Source: Adiantum capillus-veneris (taxonomy: Eukaryota > Streptophyta > Polypodiopsida > Polypodiales > Pteridaceae). Taken from it: DNA of 64,000 nt. The DNA is taken from positions 169,145,740 to 169,209,739 of the forward strand of contig CM043944.1 in assembly GCA_014529385.2 (NCBI GenBank), given 5' to 3'. A program made the translations under genes and the position numbers. Numbering within the stretch: the first letter of the stretch is position 1; every line of letters starts with the position of its first letter. Shown here one piece after another: positions 34,920 through 47,568 of this stretch. Under the pieces are notes generated by a model. That model had not been told where the DNA came from and ran no database searches. It saw only the letters and a list, made by a program, of their open reading frames with translations.

Positions 34920-35305
34920 AATTCTCAAGGAAACCGTTGACTTGTTTGGCTCAAGATTGTGAAGCCAAAAGCAAATGCACGAGTTTTCTAGAGGAAAAAA
35001 GCAAAGGCAAGCTTGACAAGGATGATAGTGCCAGTACTCAGTTAGCTACCTCGTTACCCACGAGGTCAAACAATAATTGTTATAAATGTGACATGATGCT
35101 TTGTTTGGCTTGGGATTTTGAAGCCAAAGACAAAAGCAGGAACTCACAAAGAGACAAAGGCAAATTCAAGCTGGGCAAAGATAACGATGATAGAGATTTG
35201 AAAGAGGAGATTGGCATGGCATATGTGGTAGTGACCACAGTGATGTCTAATCAAAAGGCAAATGATGCCACTAGCTTCAACCAAAGAGAGGCTTGTGAGT
35301 GGTAG
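34920..35305 (+). pseudogene. coding-like segment of array unit 2
   Basis: The longest version of the lysine-rich frame, about 128 codons. It ends FNQREACEW and a stop. It starts directly at the unit-2 sequence resumed after the LTR element, so any N-terminal part was upstream of the insertion in 27780-28151, where the phrase WWLGRRDSRA recurs in units 1-3. Confidence 0.4.
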
Positions 35306-35930
35306 AGAGGGGTAAGAAATGCTCCCTATAATTGATTTGGTCCCTTGTGTTGGAGTGCAAGTTATTGGTGTTTGAACCCATGGGTCGGAGTTCAAGGCAC
35401 ATGCATATGGCTGGGAACCAATCAGACATATCTAAAACAATATGGATGAGTGCACCAATCCATTGTTGTTGGTTTGATTATGGACAAGATGTGTTCCAAA
35501 GCTCATTATCTTGGAGTATTATGGATCTGATGTATTCACAGTTCACGAATGGGGATTCTTGGATGTAGTGTGGTCTACAATTCAATTTTCTAAGAGGCAA
35601 CTGATGCTCAAGATGGCATTCTTGTAAGGTAAAAAGAGGGTAGAAATATTGAGGTGTACCAAGTTGGTGGTCACTTCTAGGGTGTCCATGGTAGCTTCTT
35701 CATTGATTTGGTCTCACAATTTATGTCCACTATAAGCTGCAGAGAGGGTATTAAAGTTATGGCATCTCAAGTGAACTACCTAATGTGATCCCAATTTTTA
35801 TTTTGGCTTTTAGGTATTTATTTTACTTATTTGTCAAAGTCTGGGTAGGGAAATTTACTTAGATGGGTATATATGCAAGCCATTACCCCCATTGTACAAG
35901 CATCAATTCATTGCCAAGGTTGGTTGGTTC

Positions 35931-35985
<55 letters not shown>

Positions 35986-37848
35986 GTGTATTATGCCCAT
36001 TGCTCTACGCTCTTGAATCATTGACTTTGACATTGTATTAGAGATTTAGGCTTGTTGATCTTGGGAGACCACAGTGAGAAGAGGAACAAGAGTGGCGCCC
36101 TTTGTAACCGGCAAGGAGGAGCAAGAGGAAAGCATCAAGGCGTGCTTGTGTCAATGATAGGTGTTTTAAAGCACTCTCCAAATTTGGGCACCAAGAGTCA
36201 TGGGAAATAGTGAGGTAGAGGAGGAGCAACCTCGGCATTTTGAAACGCTAGGAGGCGAGGGTGTTGTCGACAATAGCTTCGATGACATTTTGAGAAGTTG
36301 TTCGCAAGGTGTGTTACATATGTGTTTTTACTAGCCTCAAGCTCGTGCATTTTGAAATGCCTAACTGGAGGTAAGGACACCCTCTCACAACACTCTCCCC
36401 CTACTTGTGGTGTTTTGAAATGCTACGATATTGTGAGTATTTTTTTCCTCCATTTCTGCCTACCAGTGGGCCTTGGCCCCGTGCTGTAGCCTACATTTTG
36501 AAACACTTCGCTCCGCAAGCCAACAACATCAGGGACACACGTGGTCAACAAGGTGAAAAAACGGTCTTGTGTTTTAATATGCTATCTGTGGCATGCCCAT
36601 GGACAACAACCCCCCTCTCCCCATTTTTTGTAGCGTTGACACACCCTCTTATCACCCAAGGACTTACCATTTTAAAACGTTGTAGCTGTGGAAGAGGAGG
36701 GTGGTTAGGGACGTCAAGAGGGAAAAGTTCCCCTTGGAGTGGTGGCTTGGAAGGAGGGATTCTAGAGAAGCCTTGGGAAGACGTCTTTCAAAGGGTGTCA
36801 AAGGTGTTTTGGAGGAGCTTGGAAGGAGAGGATTTCGAGGCTCAATTTTTTGGAGAGCTTGTGGAGCAGCTTAGGGATTGTGTCACCGCCCTTTTGGAGT
36901 GCAACAAGGAGTTATTCTCAAATTTGGCAACTTCAACATGGACCCCCCTTGTTCGAGAACGAAAAATATCATCAACTAAACCCAACTAAAGGCTATGAAT
37001 AGCAGATTGACCACCATCCAATTAGTGGCCTATGCACATGCAAATTATCAAGGAAACTGTTGATTTGATTGGCTCAAGATTGTAAGCCAAAAGCAAATGC
37101 ACGAGTTTGCTAGAGGGAAAAGAAACAGACAAGCTTGACTAGGATTGTTTGGCTCGGGATTTTGAGGCCAGAGACAAAAGCAGGAACTCACAAAGAGACA
37201 AAATCAAATTCAAGCTAGACAGAGATAACGGTGATAAATATTTGAAAGAGGAGATCGACATGGCACATGTGGTGGCAACCACAGTGGCCACGACACCAGA
37301 TGTCCAGTCAAATGGCAGTTGTTGCTGCCATTAGCTTCAACTAGAGAGAGGCTTGTGAGTGGGAGAGAGGGGAAAATAGTGCTCCTATAATTGATTTGGA
37401 CCCTTGTGTTGGAGTTCAGGTTATATCGATGTTTGAACGTGTGGGTTGGAGTTCAAGGCACATGCATCTGGCAAGGAACCAATTAGACATATCTAAAACA
37501 CTATAGATGAGTAAACCAATCCATTGTTGTTAGTCAGATTATGGACAGGATGTGTTCCAAAGTTCATTATCTTGGAGTATTATGGATGTGATGTATTCAC
37601 AGTTCACGAATGGGGATTCTCAAATGTAGTGTGGTCTACATTTCAATTTTCTAAGAGGCAACCGGTGCTCAAGATGACATGGTATCTTCTTCATTGATTT
37701 GGTCTCACCATTTATGTCCATTATGAGCTGTAAAGAGGGTGTTAAAGTTATGGAATCTCAAGTGAACTACCCAATGTGATCCCATTTTTTATTTTGGCTT
37801 TTAGGTATTTATTTCATTGCCAAGGTTGGTTGGTCCAGCAATCTCTCT

Positions 37849-37972
<124 letters not shown>

Positions 37973-38015
37973 TATTCCCCTTATTGATCTACGCTTGTGC
38001 ATTGTCAACTTTGAG

Positions 38016-41000
38016 CGCATAACCACCCATGATGCCCCATGTTCCTTCAGTTCAACAATGACTGGCTTAAACTTTATCCAAGTGCACTCTCATACAATGG
38101 ATAAAAATGTAGAGCTTTGATAGCGGTCATCTGCTACTCCTCCTCTCAATCTTTGTCTTGGCCTTGGCTCAATCATTGTCTGTATGTCTAAGTGACCATA
38201 TATTTGGGGCTTTGCATCCCCCCTTACTCATGAATGCAACTTCTCCCTAACCAATCAAATGCAAGCCTTTTTCTCTTTGGAGATAATTATTATGCATCAT
38301 AAATACATGCATGGGTGGTCTTACCTTCATGATTCGCATAGGTTAAAAAAATGAAAAAAGTGCATGATGGGAAGGTCTTACCATTGACGATAGTGTCTAA
38401 TCTTATTTTTAAAAAAAATGAAATGTGCACCTTCATGGCATGTAAGAATATGCAAAGAATTTAAATGGTTATTTACAAAATGAAAGTTATCTTGCAACAA
38501 TGGTTCAGGTTGTGCTCTAGATAGTGTCTTAGATGCAAGATCCAACTATTGATATTTGGTTCTTTTGAGAAATGATTGTGTGTATGGCTTCCAAATCTAA
38601 AAAAGGGTGGCCAATATTTGATTAAAAAAGAAAAATATGCAAGTGGCCTACCAAAGATGCACAGGTAGGTCGGATCCCAAGTTATAGGCATGTCTACAAT
38701 CCTGGTAGATGTAGGTGATGTGGTCGTTCTTGGGCACACTCCTGTGTTCCAAAGAAATTTTGAAGGTCAGCTCAACCAAGGCATCTCCCAACCTGGGTGG
38801 CTTGGCGGGTGAAGTCGACTGCTGTGCTTGCATTATCACACCTCCCCTCCTGCTCAATACCCCAAGAGATGGAGCAAAGTGAAGGGACAACAACCCAGAT
38901 GCACACTAGCAATTGTTGTAGTGGATGCTACAACTATATAGAAATCCTCTTCATCTCATCATCCTTACATTGTGAGCATATTCCAACCCCAAAGTTCACA
39001 CTGCTTGTAGTATGCTATTTCATGAAGGAGCCGATGGTGGCTCTTACGTGTCAAGTTTTGTCACACGGACTTCCATAGCTCAGAGTGGTTGCACAATAAA
39101 CCTTCTCCCAAATAATTGTGATAGGTGGTAATGCACATGCACGTGGAGCCCCAAAGGCTTCTTGATTTGGCATTGTCCATAGAAACGAGGATAGACAAAG
39201 AGGGTTTTGTTCTACCATGGTGGGTCTAGATAAAAGTTGAGTCAAACAGGTAGGAACAAGCAACACCCTCCATGACACATTTGCGTGAGTAGCAAAAAAA
39301 TTGCGAGTCTTTAGCGGTACAAGTATATATTATTGATTGATATAGCAAGTGAAAGTAGCTTGGTGAAGATAATTGAATGCTAGCACCATCCCTTTGACAA
39401 GTAACTTCAAAGTCTCTCCCTCTTTCTCGTTGCTTCTTACCTTTCTCTCTCCTAAATATCTCAAACAAACTCTCCTTGCTACCTCTCAATACACATGGGC
39501 ATGCACAATCTTCATTAAAAGCAAAAGGAGAATTGTGCACACACACAAGAAAACAAGCTAATGAAGAGACTAAACCTCAAATCATTGAGAACTTTATAAA
39601 GGAAGTATAGAAATTAGCTAATAATATTGAGGGCAACCTAGTTCTGATACCATGAAAATGATGGGATCTTGCTATCGCAACACCATGTGCACACATGGAT
39701 CTGTGCCCACTCTATGGTGGATGGAACCTAAGCTTCACGATGTTGATGATATAAGCGCAAAAGTGTGTAGCACCTAGACAATCAATTAGGCAATGAAAGT
39801 AGACAGAAGCACTTAGACAATCACTCAGGAAATGAAAATAGACACAAGATAAACTAAAAAATACATACAAATGTATTAGAATAGGCCTCTAGCCTTACAA
39901 TCTTTGGCTATAGAGGTTGAATTGTCATGCTATCATTCCTTCACACCTAATCTCATATCTACAACCTTTAGAGAAAATTCCCATGTAGCTTCATGCTTCA
40001 ATGCCATCAAGAGTGGAGACTTTCAATTGAAGTTTAGATTTGTGCTCAATGATTCTTTCTCTATCTTCTTGTTCATACTTCATTAAGTTCGTAACTTGAC
40101 ATATTTGGTAGTTGGTTCGGTCATATATCTTTCTTTTACTTCCAAAAGCTAGAGGAGCTCCTGCTTTCTCTTTCTCTTATGCAAGGAGCTTGACATCCCT
40201 CAAGAGTCAATAGGTATTGTCTACTATCCAATCACAACAATGAATGAGTCTGCCAATCCTTTCACAAGCTTCACATGATGTTTGTTGCTTGGATCAACTT
40301 TGAGTTGGGATCTTGAAGGTGGTAAATTTGTTATCAAACTCACTACTTGGTAGGAAATGCACATTAGCATTAGGTCTCCAGTGATGCATGTCTATTATCT
40401 ATCAAATTCTTTAAGGCGGGCATCACCTAAGGAGTCCAAAAGGTATCTTGCAAACCACAATGGACTATCTTGTCTTCAGAGAGGCCCACTATCATTGTCA
40501 CTTCTAGATACCTTAATGGCCTTGTGTCTCTAATGCTTTGGCACCTGGGAATATCGTAATATAATTTTTAAGGGAATCTACGTATCCTCATTTACTAAAT
40601 CCTTAAAGTTCTTGCCTATCATCTTTAGGAATGCTCTTTCATTATCAAGTGGTTGGGAGCGGCCAACCAAGTTGTACATGACCTTTGGAATGCTCAAGGC
40701 CTTCGTGATAAGTTCTTTGGTGATTTTGAATTTTGCAGGCTCTTCGTATGTATCAATAATGGTAGCCATTCCATCATATTGGATTGTGGACATTAGCTCA
40801 TGTGCTCAAAGATTATTAGTTCTCCATGGTGGTAGTTATAAGCATTTGTCTAGTTGAATCCTTTTGAACAGCTCTAAAATTGGTTTTTCATGCTTGATCA
40901 TCGAGAGCTCTTGTGGGGATATGGTAGTCTTCCCCCTCTAACCATATAGTTTCTCATGAACACATTCACGGGCACCTTTTTCAATTGTTCATTAGTTGGA

Positions 41001-42985
41001 AAAAAAGCTTCATGGGATGATTATTCTATGACATCATATGGAGGAGTTGCCCATTCCTTCTTTCGCCTTTGAGTTTTGGGAGACAAGGTTGCTGGAAGAA
41101 GGTAAACACGTGCGGTTTAGCATTGGCAACATTAATCTTGCTTAATGGTTGCATCATTGTCACAATTTTTTTTGGTTTTACACATAAATAATCTTGAAAA
41201 CACGAGAAAATGAACTCAAAATCAAGCACTCAACCTAATCATGACTCTAGGAAATCATAGAATTGATGATAGTCAAATTTGGTGGTGGATGATGCATCAA
41301 AATCCATGGATAACATCATTTTTCACTTTTGATCATATGCATGTGCTCGCGTAGTATTCTAGAGGCTTCTCTTAAATTATTTTCCATTTTGGACAATCTT
41401 GCCAATTCAATTCGGTTCGATATGGAGATTCTTGGCAATATTTTTCATGGATTTTAATTCACTCTGCCTTCTCCACTTCACTTGGAATTTTCTTGTGATT
41501 CTATTCTTTTGCTAGCTCAAGCAACCAGTGAGGTCAAAATTTTACTTGAGTTTGAACAATGGATCATGAACCATGCAAATAAGCCAAATGCAATCGAACT
41601 AGTTTCTATGTGTTCTTATTGTTTGACTAGACCCAAAATTACATGAAGTTTGATCCCATTTACCTTTGGTTTCTAATTATTTTCCATCTCTAACCTTGTT
41701 TTGGTCATTCTAACCATAAGTAAACAAAGTTCCATTCTGCTTTGATCATTTGGAACTTGTAAACAATCTTTTGGTGTCAATGCATTTGGTTTATGCCCAT
41801 CATCAAAGTTCTACATCTTGTTAGAGCATGTTTGGTTGAAGCTAGACTCTAAAAATGCTTGGGAGAGCTTTAAGTCCCATCTTAAGATATGGTACATGAG
41901 TACAAATACCATAATAACACCTCACGGGATCAATCATGGAAAACTTACCATACCACGTAAGTGCAAAGGAGGGGGTTAACACTAGTTTGGTAACAGAACA
42001 AGACAATCCTTTTTTGGCAAATTGAAATTAAATACTAATTGCAATAGGAAAGGTATCTTAAGTAACCTCTTGAGAAGTTTCAATATGTAACCTAAAGACT
42101 TATGACAAAATATAACTTTGCAACTTTGATGTTGATATCATAAAATACCATGCTCATAAAGAGGACCCACTCAAGACTGGTAGAGCACGTCTTATCCACT
42201 TACTATTGTTCGTACCGCGCAGCTTCCAGGGGACCTCGCCTCCAACAGCCACTGAACATATTGTTCATCACCTCTCTCTTGCACAACATTTGTATATCCT
42301 CCATCAGCATCTAGAGCCACACTATATGGTTATGCATAGACACACGCTTTGTTCCCAAGCACTTTGACACATGTTCGTTGGGGACGACTCACTCTAGGAA
42401 GGGGGGAAATGCAGCAGGATTATCATTTGTATATAATATTATTATCATCTTACTTCTTTTTTTTTGTTCCTTTCCTTTCTATTTCTTTAAGAAACATACA
42501 ACAAGTTTTTCAGAGCCTGATAGACTCTTAGTTGGCATAATCATGAGCCATACTGTCACCATCTAATACCAGAATAAGAGTATGTATATAAGGGAGGCGA
42601 CACTAATTTTGGCTAATTTTTGGCCAACTAATAATCATTGTAAATAATTTTCTTTTACAAAAAAGCAAAAAACGATAGATAATAAACAAAAAATTGATAA
42701 GTTGAGCCAAGAAAGTCTGAATTGACTTTTGAAGTGGCAAACGCCAAAACTTCAAAACAAGGACTTCGAACATGGAAAATATGGAAAGATTCGACACAAG
42801 ATGAATTTTGAGCCAACTTCTAAAGGATCAAAACTGCAGATCAAACGCCATTTGTAAACCGAGTCTGAATGACGAACGGTTCGAATCGCAGGTGATATGA
42901 ACAACAAGATATCAATGAAGGTAAGTATAAGGGGGCATTCCGGGTAGACTGGGAACATATAGTCAAATGGGGCAACATAAGCTCA
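38016..42985 (-). other. about 5 kb without a supported gene; scattered minus-strand coding relics
   Basis: No retroelement domain is visible. Two areas read coding-like on the minus strand. In 38648-39280 these are LGDALVELTFKISLEHRS, then DNAKSRSLWGSTCMCITTYH in another frame. In 39900-41230 they are HVFTFFQQPCLPKLKGERR, PAKFKITKELITKALSIPK, LDNERAFLKMIGKNF and FGSKRKIYDRTNYQI. Frames break repeatedly and I cannot name a family. A phrase at 39945-39990 (CTAATCTCATATCTACAACC, TTCCCATGTAG) recurs near 18895-18940, so part of it is a dispersed repeat. Confidence 0.4.
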
Positions 42986-42987
42986 TT

Positions 42988-42995
<8 letters not shown>

Positions 42996-43051
<56 letters not shown>
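42996..43051. repeat. (GA)n microsatellite
   Basis: About 28 uninterrupted GA units. Confidence 0.95.
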
Positions 43052-43056
<5 letters not shown>

Positions 43057-43536
43057 ACAGGAGCATAGAGTTTCCGCAGTTGCTTCTGCCCACTGCGACC
43101 ACTTTGGTGGATCTTATTACACCAGATTTGATAGGTATAATCATTAACCTTGCAAGAGCATGTGTATGTGTCCCGTACTGCATCAACAGTGCCAAAACAA
43201 CATATCAAAGCAGTACAAGGTCACAAAATTGGCAAACTAACAAGGCCAATGGGGAAGTCCAAAACCCATCAAAAACCAAAAATATTTCATCAGTAGACCC
43301 CAACTAACTGATAGAATCATCCAAGGTAAAAACAACATAAAAGAGTGGTGGAACATGGATCCCCAAACCCTAAAATCATGGCAATTTCTACAGGAGCAAC
43401 AATTGAGGGCCAAGAACAAACTCCTATGATTGGATTTTCAAAAATGTATCCCAACATGGATCGCGATCCATGTCCCTTTTTGCCAAAATCAGGATAAAAG
43501 TGGCTCACTAGCTGGACAATGTACAAATAGTACTAG

Positions 43537-43897
43537 TGTAAGGAGCAAGGCTCGACCTGGGGGTCAGGGATCTGAGCCAAGGCTTGGATTGAACAATTGT
43601 GGATTGGGGATCCGTATTATGGCTAGGGCTAGGAGCCGGCCTATATATAGGTGGAAAATATTAGTGTATCAACACTCTTGTTTCCGAGGACGAAAACGCT
43701 TCTCCAAGGGGGGAGTAATGTAAGGACAAGGATTTTAAGGAGCAAGGCTTGACCTAGGGGGTTAGGGACTTGAGCCAGGGGCTCGGACTAGACCAGTGGA
43801 GATTGGGGATCCGTATTATGGCTAGGGCTAGGAGTCGGCCTATATATAGGGGGGTAGGGCGGTGGATCCGGCATCTCAGTCTCCTAGGTCTTATACA
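43537..43897 (+). mobile_element. 361-bp deletion derivative of a chromovirus-like LTR element
   Basis: A partial LTR (43537-43655: TGTAAGGAGCAAGG to GCCTATATATAGG) is fused to the last 60 bp of an internal region, then to a second LTR (43719-43897: TGTAAGGACAAGGATTTTAA to CTTATACA). The internal piece reads FRGRKRFSKGGVM and contains the purine tract CCAAGGGGGGAGTAA directly before the second TG, the usual 3' end of such elements. The first LTR lacks 15 bp of its start (between two AAGGA repeats) and everything after its TATA box. No target duplication is seen. The LTR family matches 33344-33516. Confidence 0.75.
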
Positions 43898-44426
43898 GGC
43901 ACTTCACGTTGCACTCTATATAGTTATTAGCACAAAGTTTTTTAAACAGGGGATTTGTGGGAATCAAGTCGAAAGTTTTTGCTGGGAAAAACTTTCTACC
44001 ATCGGGCTGTGCCAGGTGTTAAACCCAAAATGGGAATAGTTTTATATTTTCAATTGAGTGTTTGTAGTTTTTTAAGGAGATGGTCAGTAATTGTAGTCTA
44101 AAAAGGGACAAACCTCTTCCAATCAGATGTAATGAAATTGGCCTATGAACTTGAGAGTAGCGAAAATTAAAGAGAGTACTTTTGTGAAATTGCTTTGTGA
44201 GCATAGCGGGTGAACATAATTAATGGTAGCAACATAAACATAGCATTTAGTTAACTTGGCATGAACAATACTTTTGCAAGAGAGAGAATTTAGAGAACAT
44301 GACAACAATTGAGGATTGGATTTATGTGGAGCCCGTCCCCCCTCCAATAGGCATTTGTATTATGATTTCTCCCATCAAGAGAGACTTGTTACAATACAAT
44401 CTTTGTGTTCCTTGTGACCTAGGTGA
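43898..44426. other. spacer, no feature
   Basis: AT-rich sequence between the mini-element and the outer chromovirus LTR. Nothing supported. Confidence 0.5.
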
Positions 44427-45117
44427 TGCAATGAAGATGGAAAGCTTCATGCGTCACAAGCATAACATAAACTTTGTGGAAAGCTTTAACTATCTCAAGC
44501 CTTAGTCTCAAGACCTCAAACACCTTCAAAGGAGGTGGAGAGATCTAGCAAAGAATGAGGGTAGGGAAGAGGAAGAAGAAACATTTCATAGAAGAAAGAA
44601 CTAGTTCCTCACTTATCATCACTCTTCTTGCTAGCATACATAATAGCATAGTAATGAAGATGGAGAAAATGGCAAGCTTAAGCATTGAAGCATGGATCTT
44701 GGTTGGACTTATATTCCATAGCCAAGAGTGCTGGTGTAGGCTCTCAACATCTCTACTTGCTTGGAGAAGGAGAGGGAGCTCTTGCACTTTGCACTTCACA
44801 CAATGAGAGTGTGTGTGAGTGTGTGTGGGAGGTATACCCCCTAAGCAGGCCCCTAGCTTCCTTGGTCGACCCCCCCTTGTAGCTCATGCTTGAAGCTCAT
44901 TAGACCCCTCCAGGCCTAGCCAATCACAAGCAGGAGGTAAATCAAGTAACAAGGGTAGCCTTGGGACAAGTGTCCCCCTTTCCCCTTTGATAGAGAGGAC
45001 TTGATAAATGTAAAATTTTTAAAATATCGTTGGACCTCTTGGGTGGCCAACCAATAGGCTTCATGCACACCATAAGGGCAACATGAGGAGGAACTTGACA
45101 AGTGTCCCTTTTGCTTT
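44427..45117 (-). repeat. chromovirus 3' LTR, distal half
   Basis: On the minus strand it ends CTTCATTGCA at 44427. It aligns with 15758-16400 in blocks such as ATGAAGATGG(A)AAGCTTCATGC and CTTGGT(T/C)GACCCCCC. The other half is 60253-60869. Confidence 0.75.
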
Positions 45118-46660
45118 TGAGGGCCATTTTTCAAATTTTATTCCACCTCTTTCTTGTTATACACTTGACGCATGAAAATTACAAAAAAAACCTATGTGTT
45201 TATTTTGTGCATAGCTATGGTTTTGACACATTTGGATCTCGGAATAAGGAGAGGTAGGAACAAACCCTATAAAAAGAAAAAATCACTAGATGCTGACTCT
45301 ATCGGATGGTCACTACCTGACGGTCACTACAGGTGAAGTGTAAAAGTCAATAGTGAAAGGGAGGAGAATCTTATGCATTATGGAGTTGGAGTTAACAAAA
45401 TATTATCAAATTCAAGCATAATTCACTCGTGGACACAAGGCTTGCACATGAAGTCAAGAGGGGACCACCGGGAAGACTTTTGGAAAGGAAAAGACGAACA
45501 CATATTTTTGTGGGATTTTTCTCTATTTTTTCCATTCCAAATTGGAAAAAGTTTTCAACAGCAAAGTTGTAGGCGTTGAGCTGATCTTTCAGTCCCTATT
45601 TTTTTTAAAATTTTTGGAGCTATGGTTTGGGAGGTATGGCTGGAATGGTGGAGCCTATCTGTCCACTTTGGAAAAAGTAATGGTTATCCAACTCCACACA
45701 CACAATTTCTTATAGGTTTCTCTCCATTATTGTTGTATTTTTTTCTTATTTTATCAAGATTCTCTTGGACTCAAGCTATGGAAGGTAGTAGGGAGACAAA
45801 GCTTGCCATGATGAAGGTGATTAGGAGGAAAGTGGTCAATAAGCAAGGCACACAGAGCTCTCTCATTGGGGGAATGCCTCTAATTGAGGTTACTCTGTAA
45901 TAACGCCTCTTGCTCATAATCTCTTCCCTAATCACTCTCTTAGCCTATAAAAGGAGGCCTTTTCTTTTGTAAATGGACACACTATACACACATACCCACA
46001 CACCTACACATACACACCCTTGCGCTACATGCTAGTAGCATGAACCCTAATCACATAATCACAATACCATCACCATGCACAAAATGAGCACCATATCTCC
46101 ACACACTTGTAATGAAGGATTGAAGGCACAATTTCAAGAAGAAGAATGACGGCTACACTCATGATATTCCTCGCCATCAACTCCCATCCTTCCATTATGC
46201 TTCCTACGGTCTTGTCCCCTTCTCATCTTCTCTCTCTATGCTACCTATTGTATTCATCTTTTGAAAGCAATCGACACACTCCATCTTGGTGCCATACCTT
46301 GTGTCGTTTGGGATATACTTCATTGTGAGTATGGTTTATGCTTGTTTCTTTCCATTTTGCTTATGTTGAGGTGTGCGGATTCGCCACCTATGGTATGAGA
46401 AGTGAGCATATTATTTTCCTTACTACATGCACGAGTAGCAAGCCCATTCTCACTCACTCACTCTTCCTCTCATCTTGTTTTCTGACCACCGCATCCCACA
46501 CTTGGGCGTGGATCTTGAAATTGTTTTCCATGGCATGTTTGATTGTGTATATGTATGCATCCTAGCCGCATATCTTGCTAGGTGGTTCCCCTATTGTGTA
46601 CCTCCCATGATGAGGCCATTGTGCATAGTCTTGGTGCAGAGGCCATCGGGTATGTTTTGC
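45118..46660 (+). repeat. 5' LTR of the Tat-like element
   Basis: Starts TGAGGGCC. It contains the TATA box at 45946 and a 3' portion with the block GTGTGCGGATTCGCCACC. It is nearly identical to 58563-60252 in the middle but clearly diverged at both ends. The exact end is uncertain (46660-46667). Confidence 0.85.
45946..45954 (+). promoter_or_regulatory. LTR TATA box
   Basis: TATAAAAGG about 830 bp into the LTR, identical in the 3' copy at 59396-59404. Its downstream CT/CA-rich stretch probably holds the transcription start. Confidence 0.7.
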
Positions 46661-46667
46661 GCTTCCG

Positions 46668-47266
46668 TTGGTGCCCCAATGGAGGAGGGTTTTGCAAAGA
46701 CCTTCAGTCAACAAAGATTAGCCATGCATGCCATCAATCATGGACGAGTGGCTACAAGATTTTTCAAACTAGAGGACTTAAGAAGACGAGACTGTAGAAG
46801 CACTCAAGGCCTTCATTGAAGTGCTTCTGCCAAGTTGTAGCGTCGTCGATATCCAAGAGGTAAGCTCCCCATGTCACATTGCTTGTGCTGATCGCAAATC
46901 AAGAGCATCAAGAGGGAGGGCTATGAAATGTCATCACTGTTGTCAACCAAAGAATTTTGTCAAAGAGTGCCCACAAAGGAGGTGAAGAAAGAACGGTGAG
47001 TTTTGCTTGTGCGAACAACTTCTCGCCGAGTCTGTTTTGAACCCAATATGGAGGATCATGTGGACTTCAACAAGAGGTAGAGGCATGTGGTGAAGGTGTC
47101 ACCTTGTCAACATTTAAGGTATGCAACTCTAGTGGTCAAAGCCTTTCCCTACACCCAACATGGATAACAACAATCAGCCATAAGTCTTTCCTTTTCGTTT
47201 CTTGCAACACATGTATGTAAACGTGTACATTAATAAGAAGATATTCCATCAGCAAAAGCTTGTTTT
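46668..47266 (+). pseudogene. gag remnant of the Tat-like element
   Basis: Near 46922-46984 the frame reads MKCHHCCQPKNFVKECPQRR, a CCHC zinc knuckle whose histidine is replaced by asparagine. Upstream frames (MHAINHGRVATRFFKLEDL) are unassigned. A possible primer site begins TGGTGCCCC at 46669, but I cannot match it to a tRNA. The region is cut by the copia insertion at 47267. Confidence 0.5.
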
Positions 47267-47493
47267 TGTTGGAATTAGGGTTGCAGAGAAACACACACAG
47301 CTTGGAGAAGACGAAGGAAGCTCAAGGCACACAATAGAGAGTGTATTACTTAGTGTGCAATGGAAAGATAGATAGCCCTAGAGTGATGGGCGTATATACA
47401 ATGCACGGGGGGAAAAAACTCCTAAAGAGGGAAAAAATGCCCCGGCGGTCCTAGTGTGTTCACACACATCACTACCACATGTATATGGTAACA
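47267..47493 (-). repeat. 3' LTR of the minus-strand copia element
   Basis: On the minus strand it runs TGTTACCATATACATG to ATTCCAACA. The purine tract lies at 47494-47505 (minus strand CCAGGGGGGATT). Confidence 0.92.
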
Positions 47494-47568
47494 AATCCCC
47501 CCTGGAGTGATGCGGTGAACGAGAGCTGGCACATGAGTAAAGGGAAGTGCCAAGCCCTGAGGACAGGA

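Noticed and set aside
45118-46660. Segmental gene duplication (45.1 and 58.6 kb copies as paralogous genes)
   Set aside because: The copies flank a pol region, one is preceded by a purine tract, and both carry the same TATA box, so they are LTRs.
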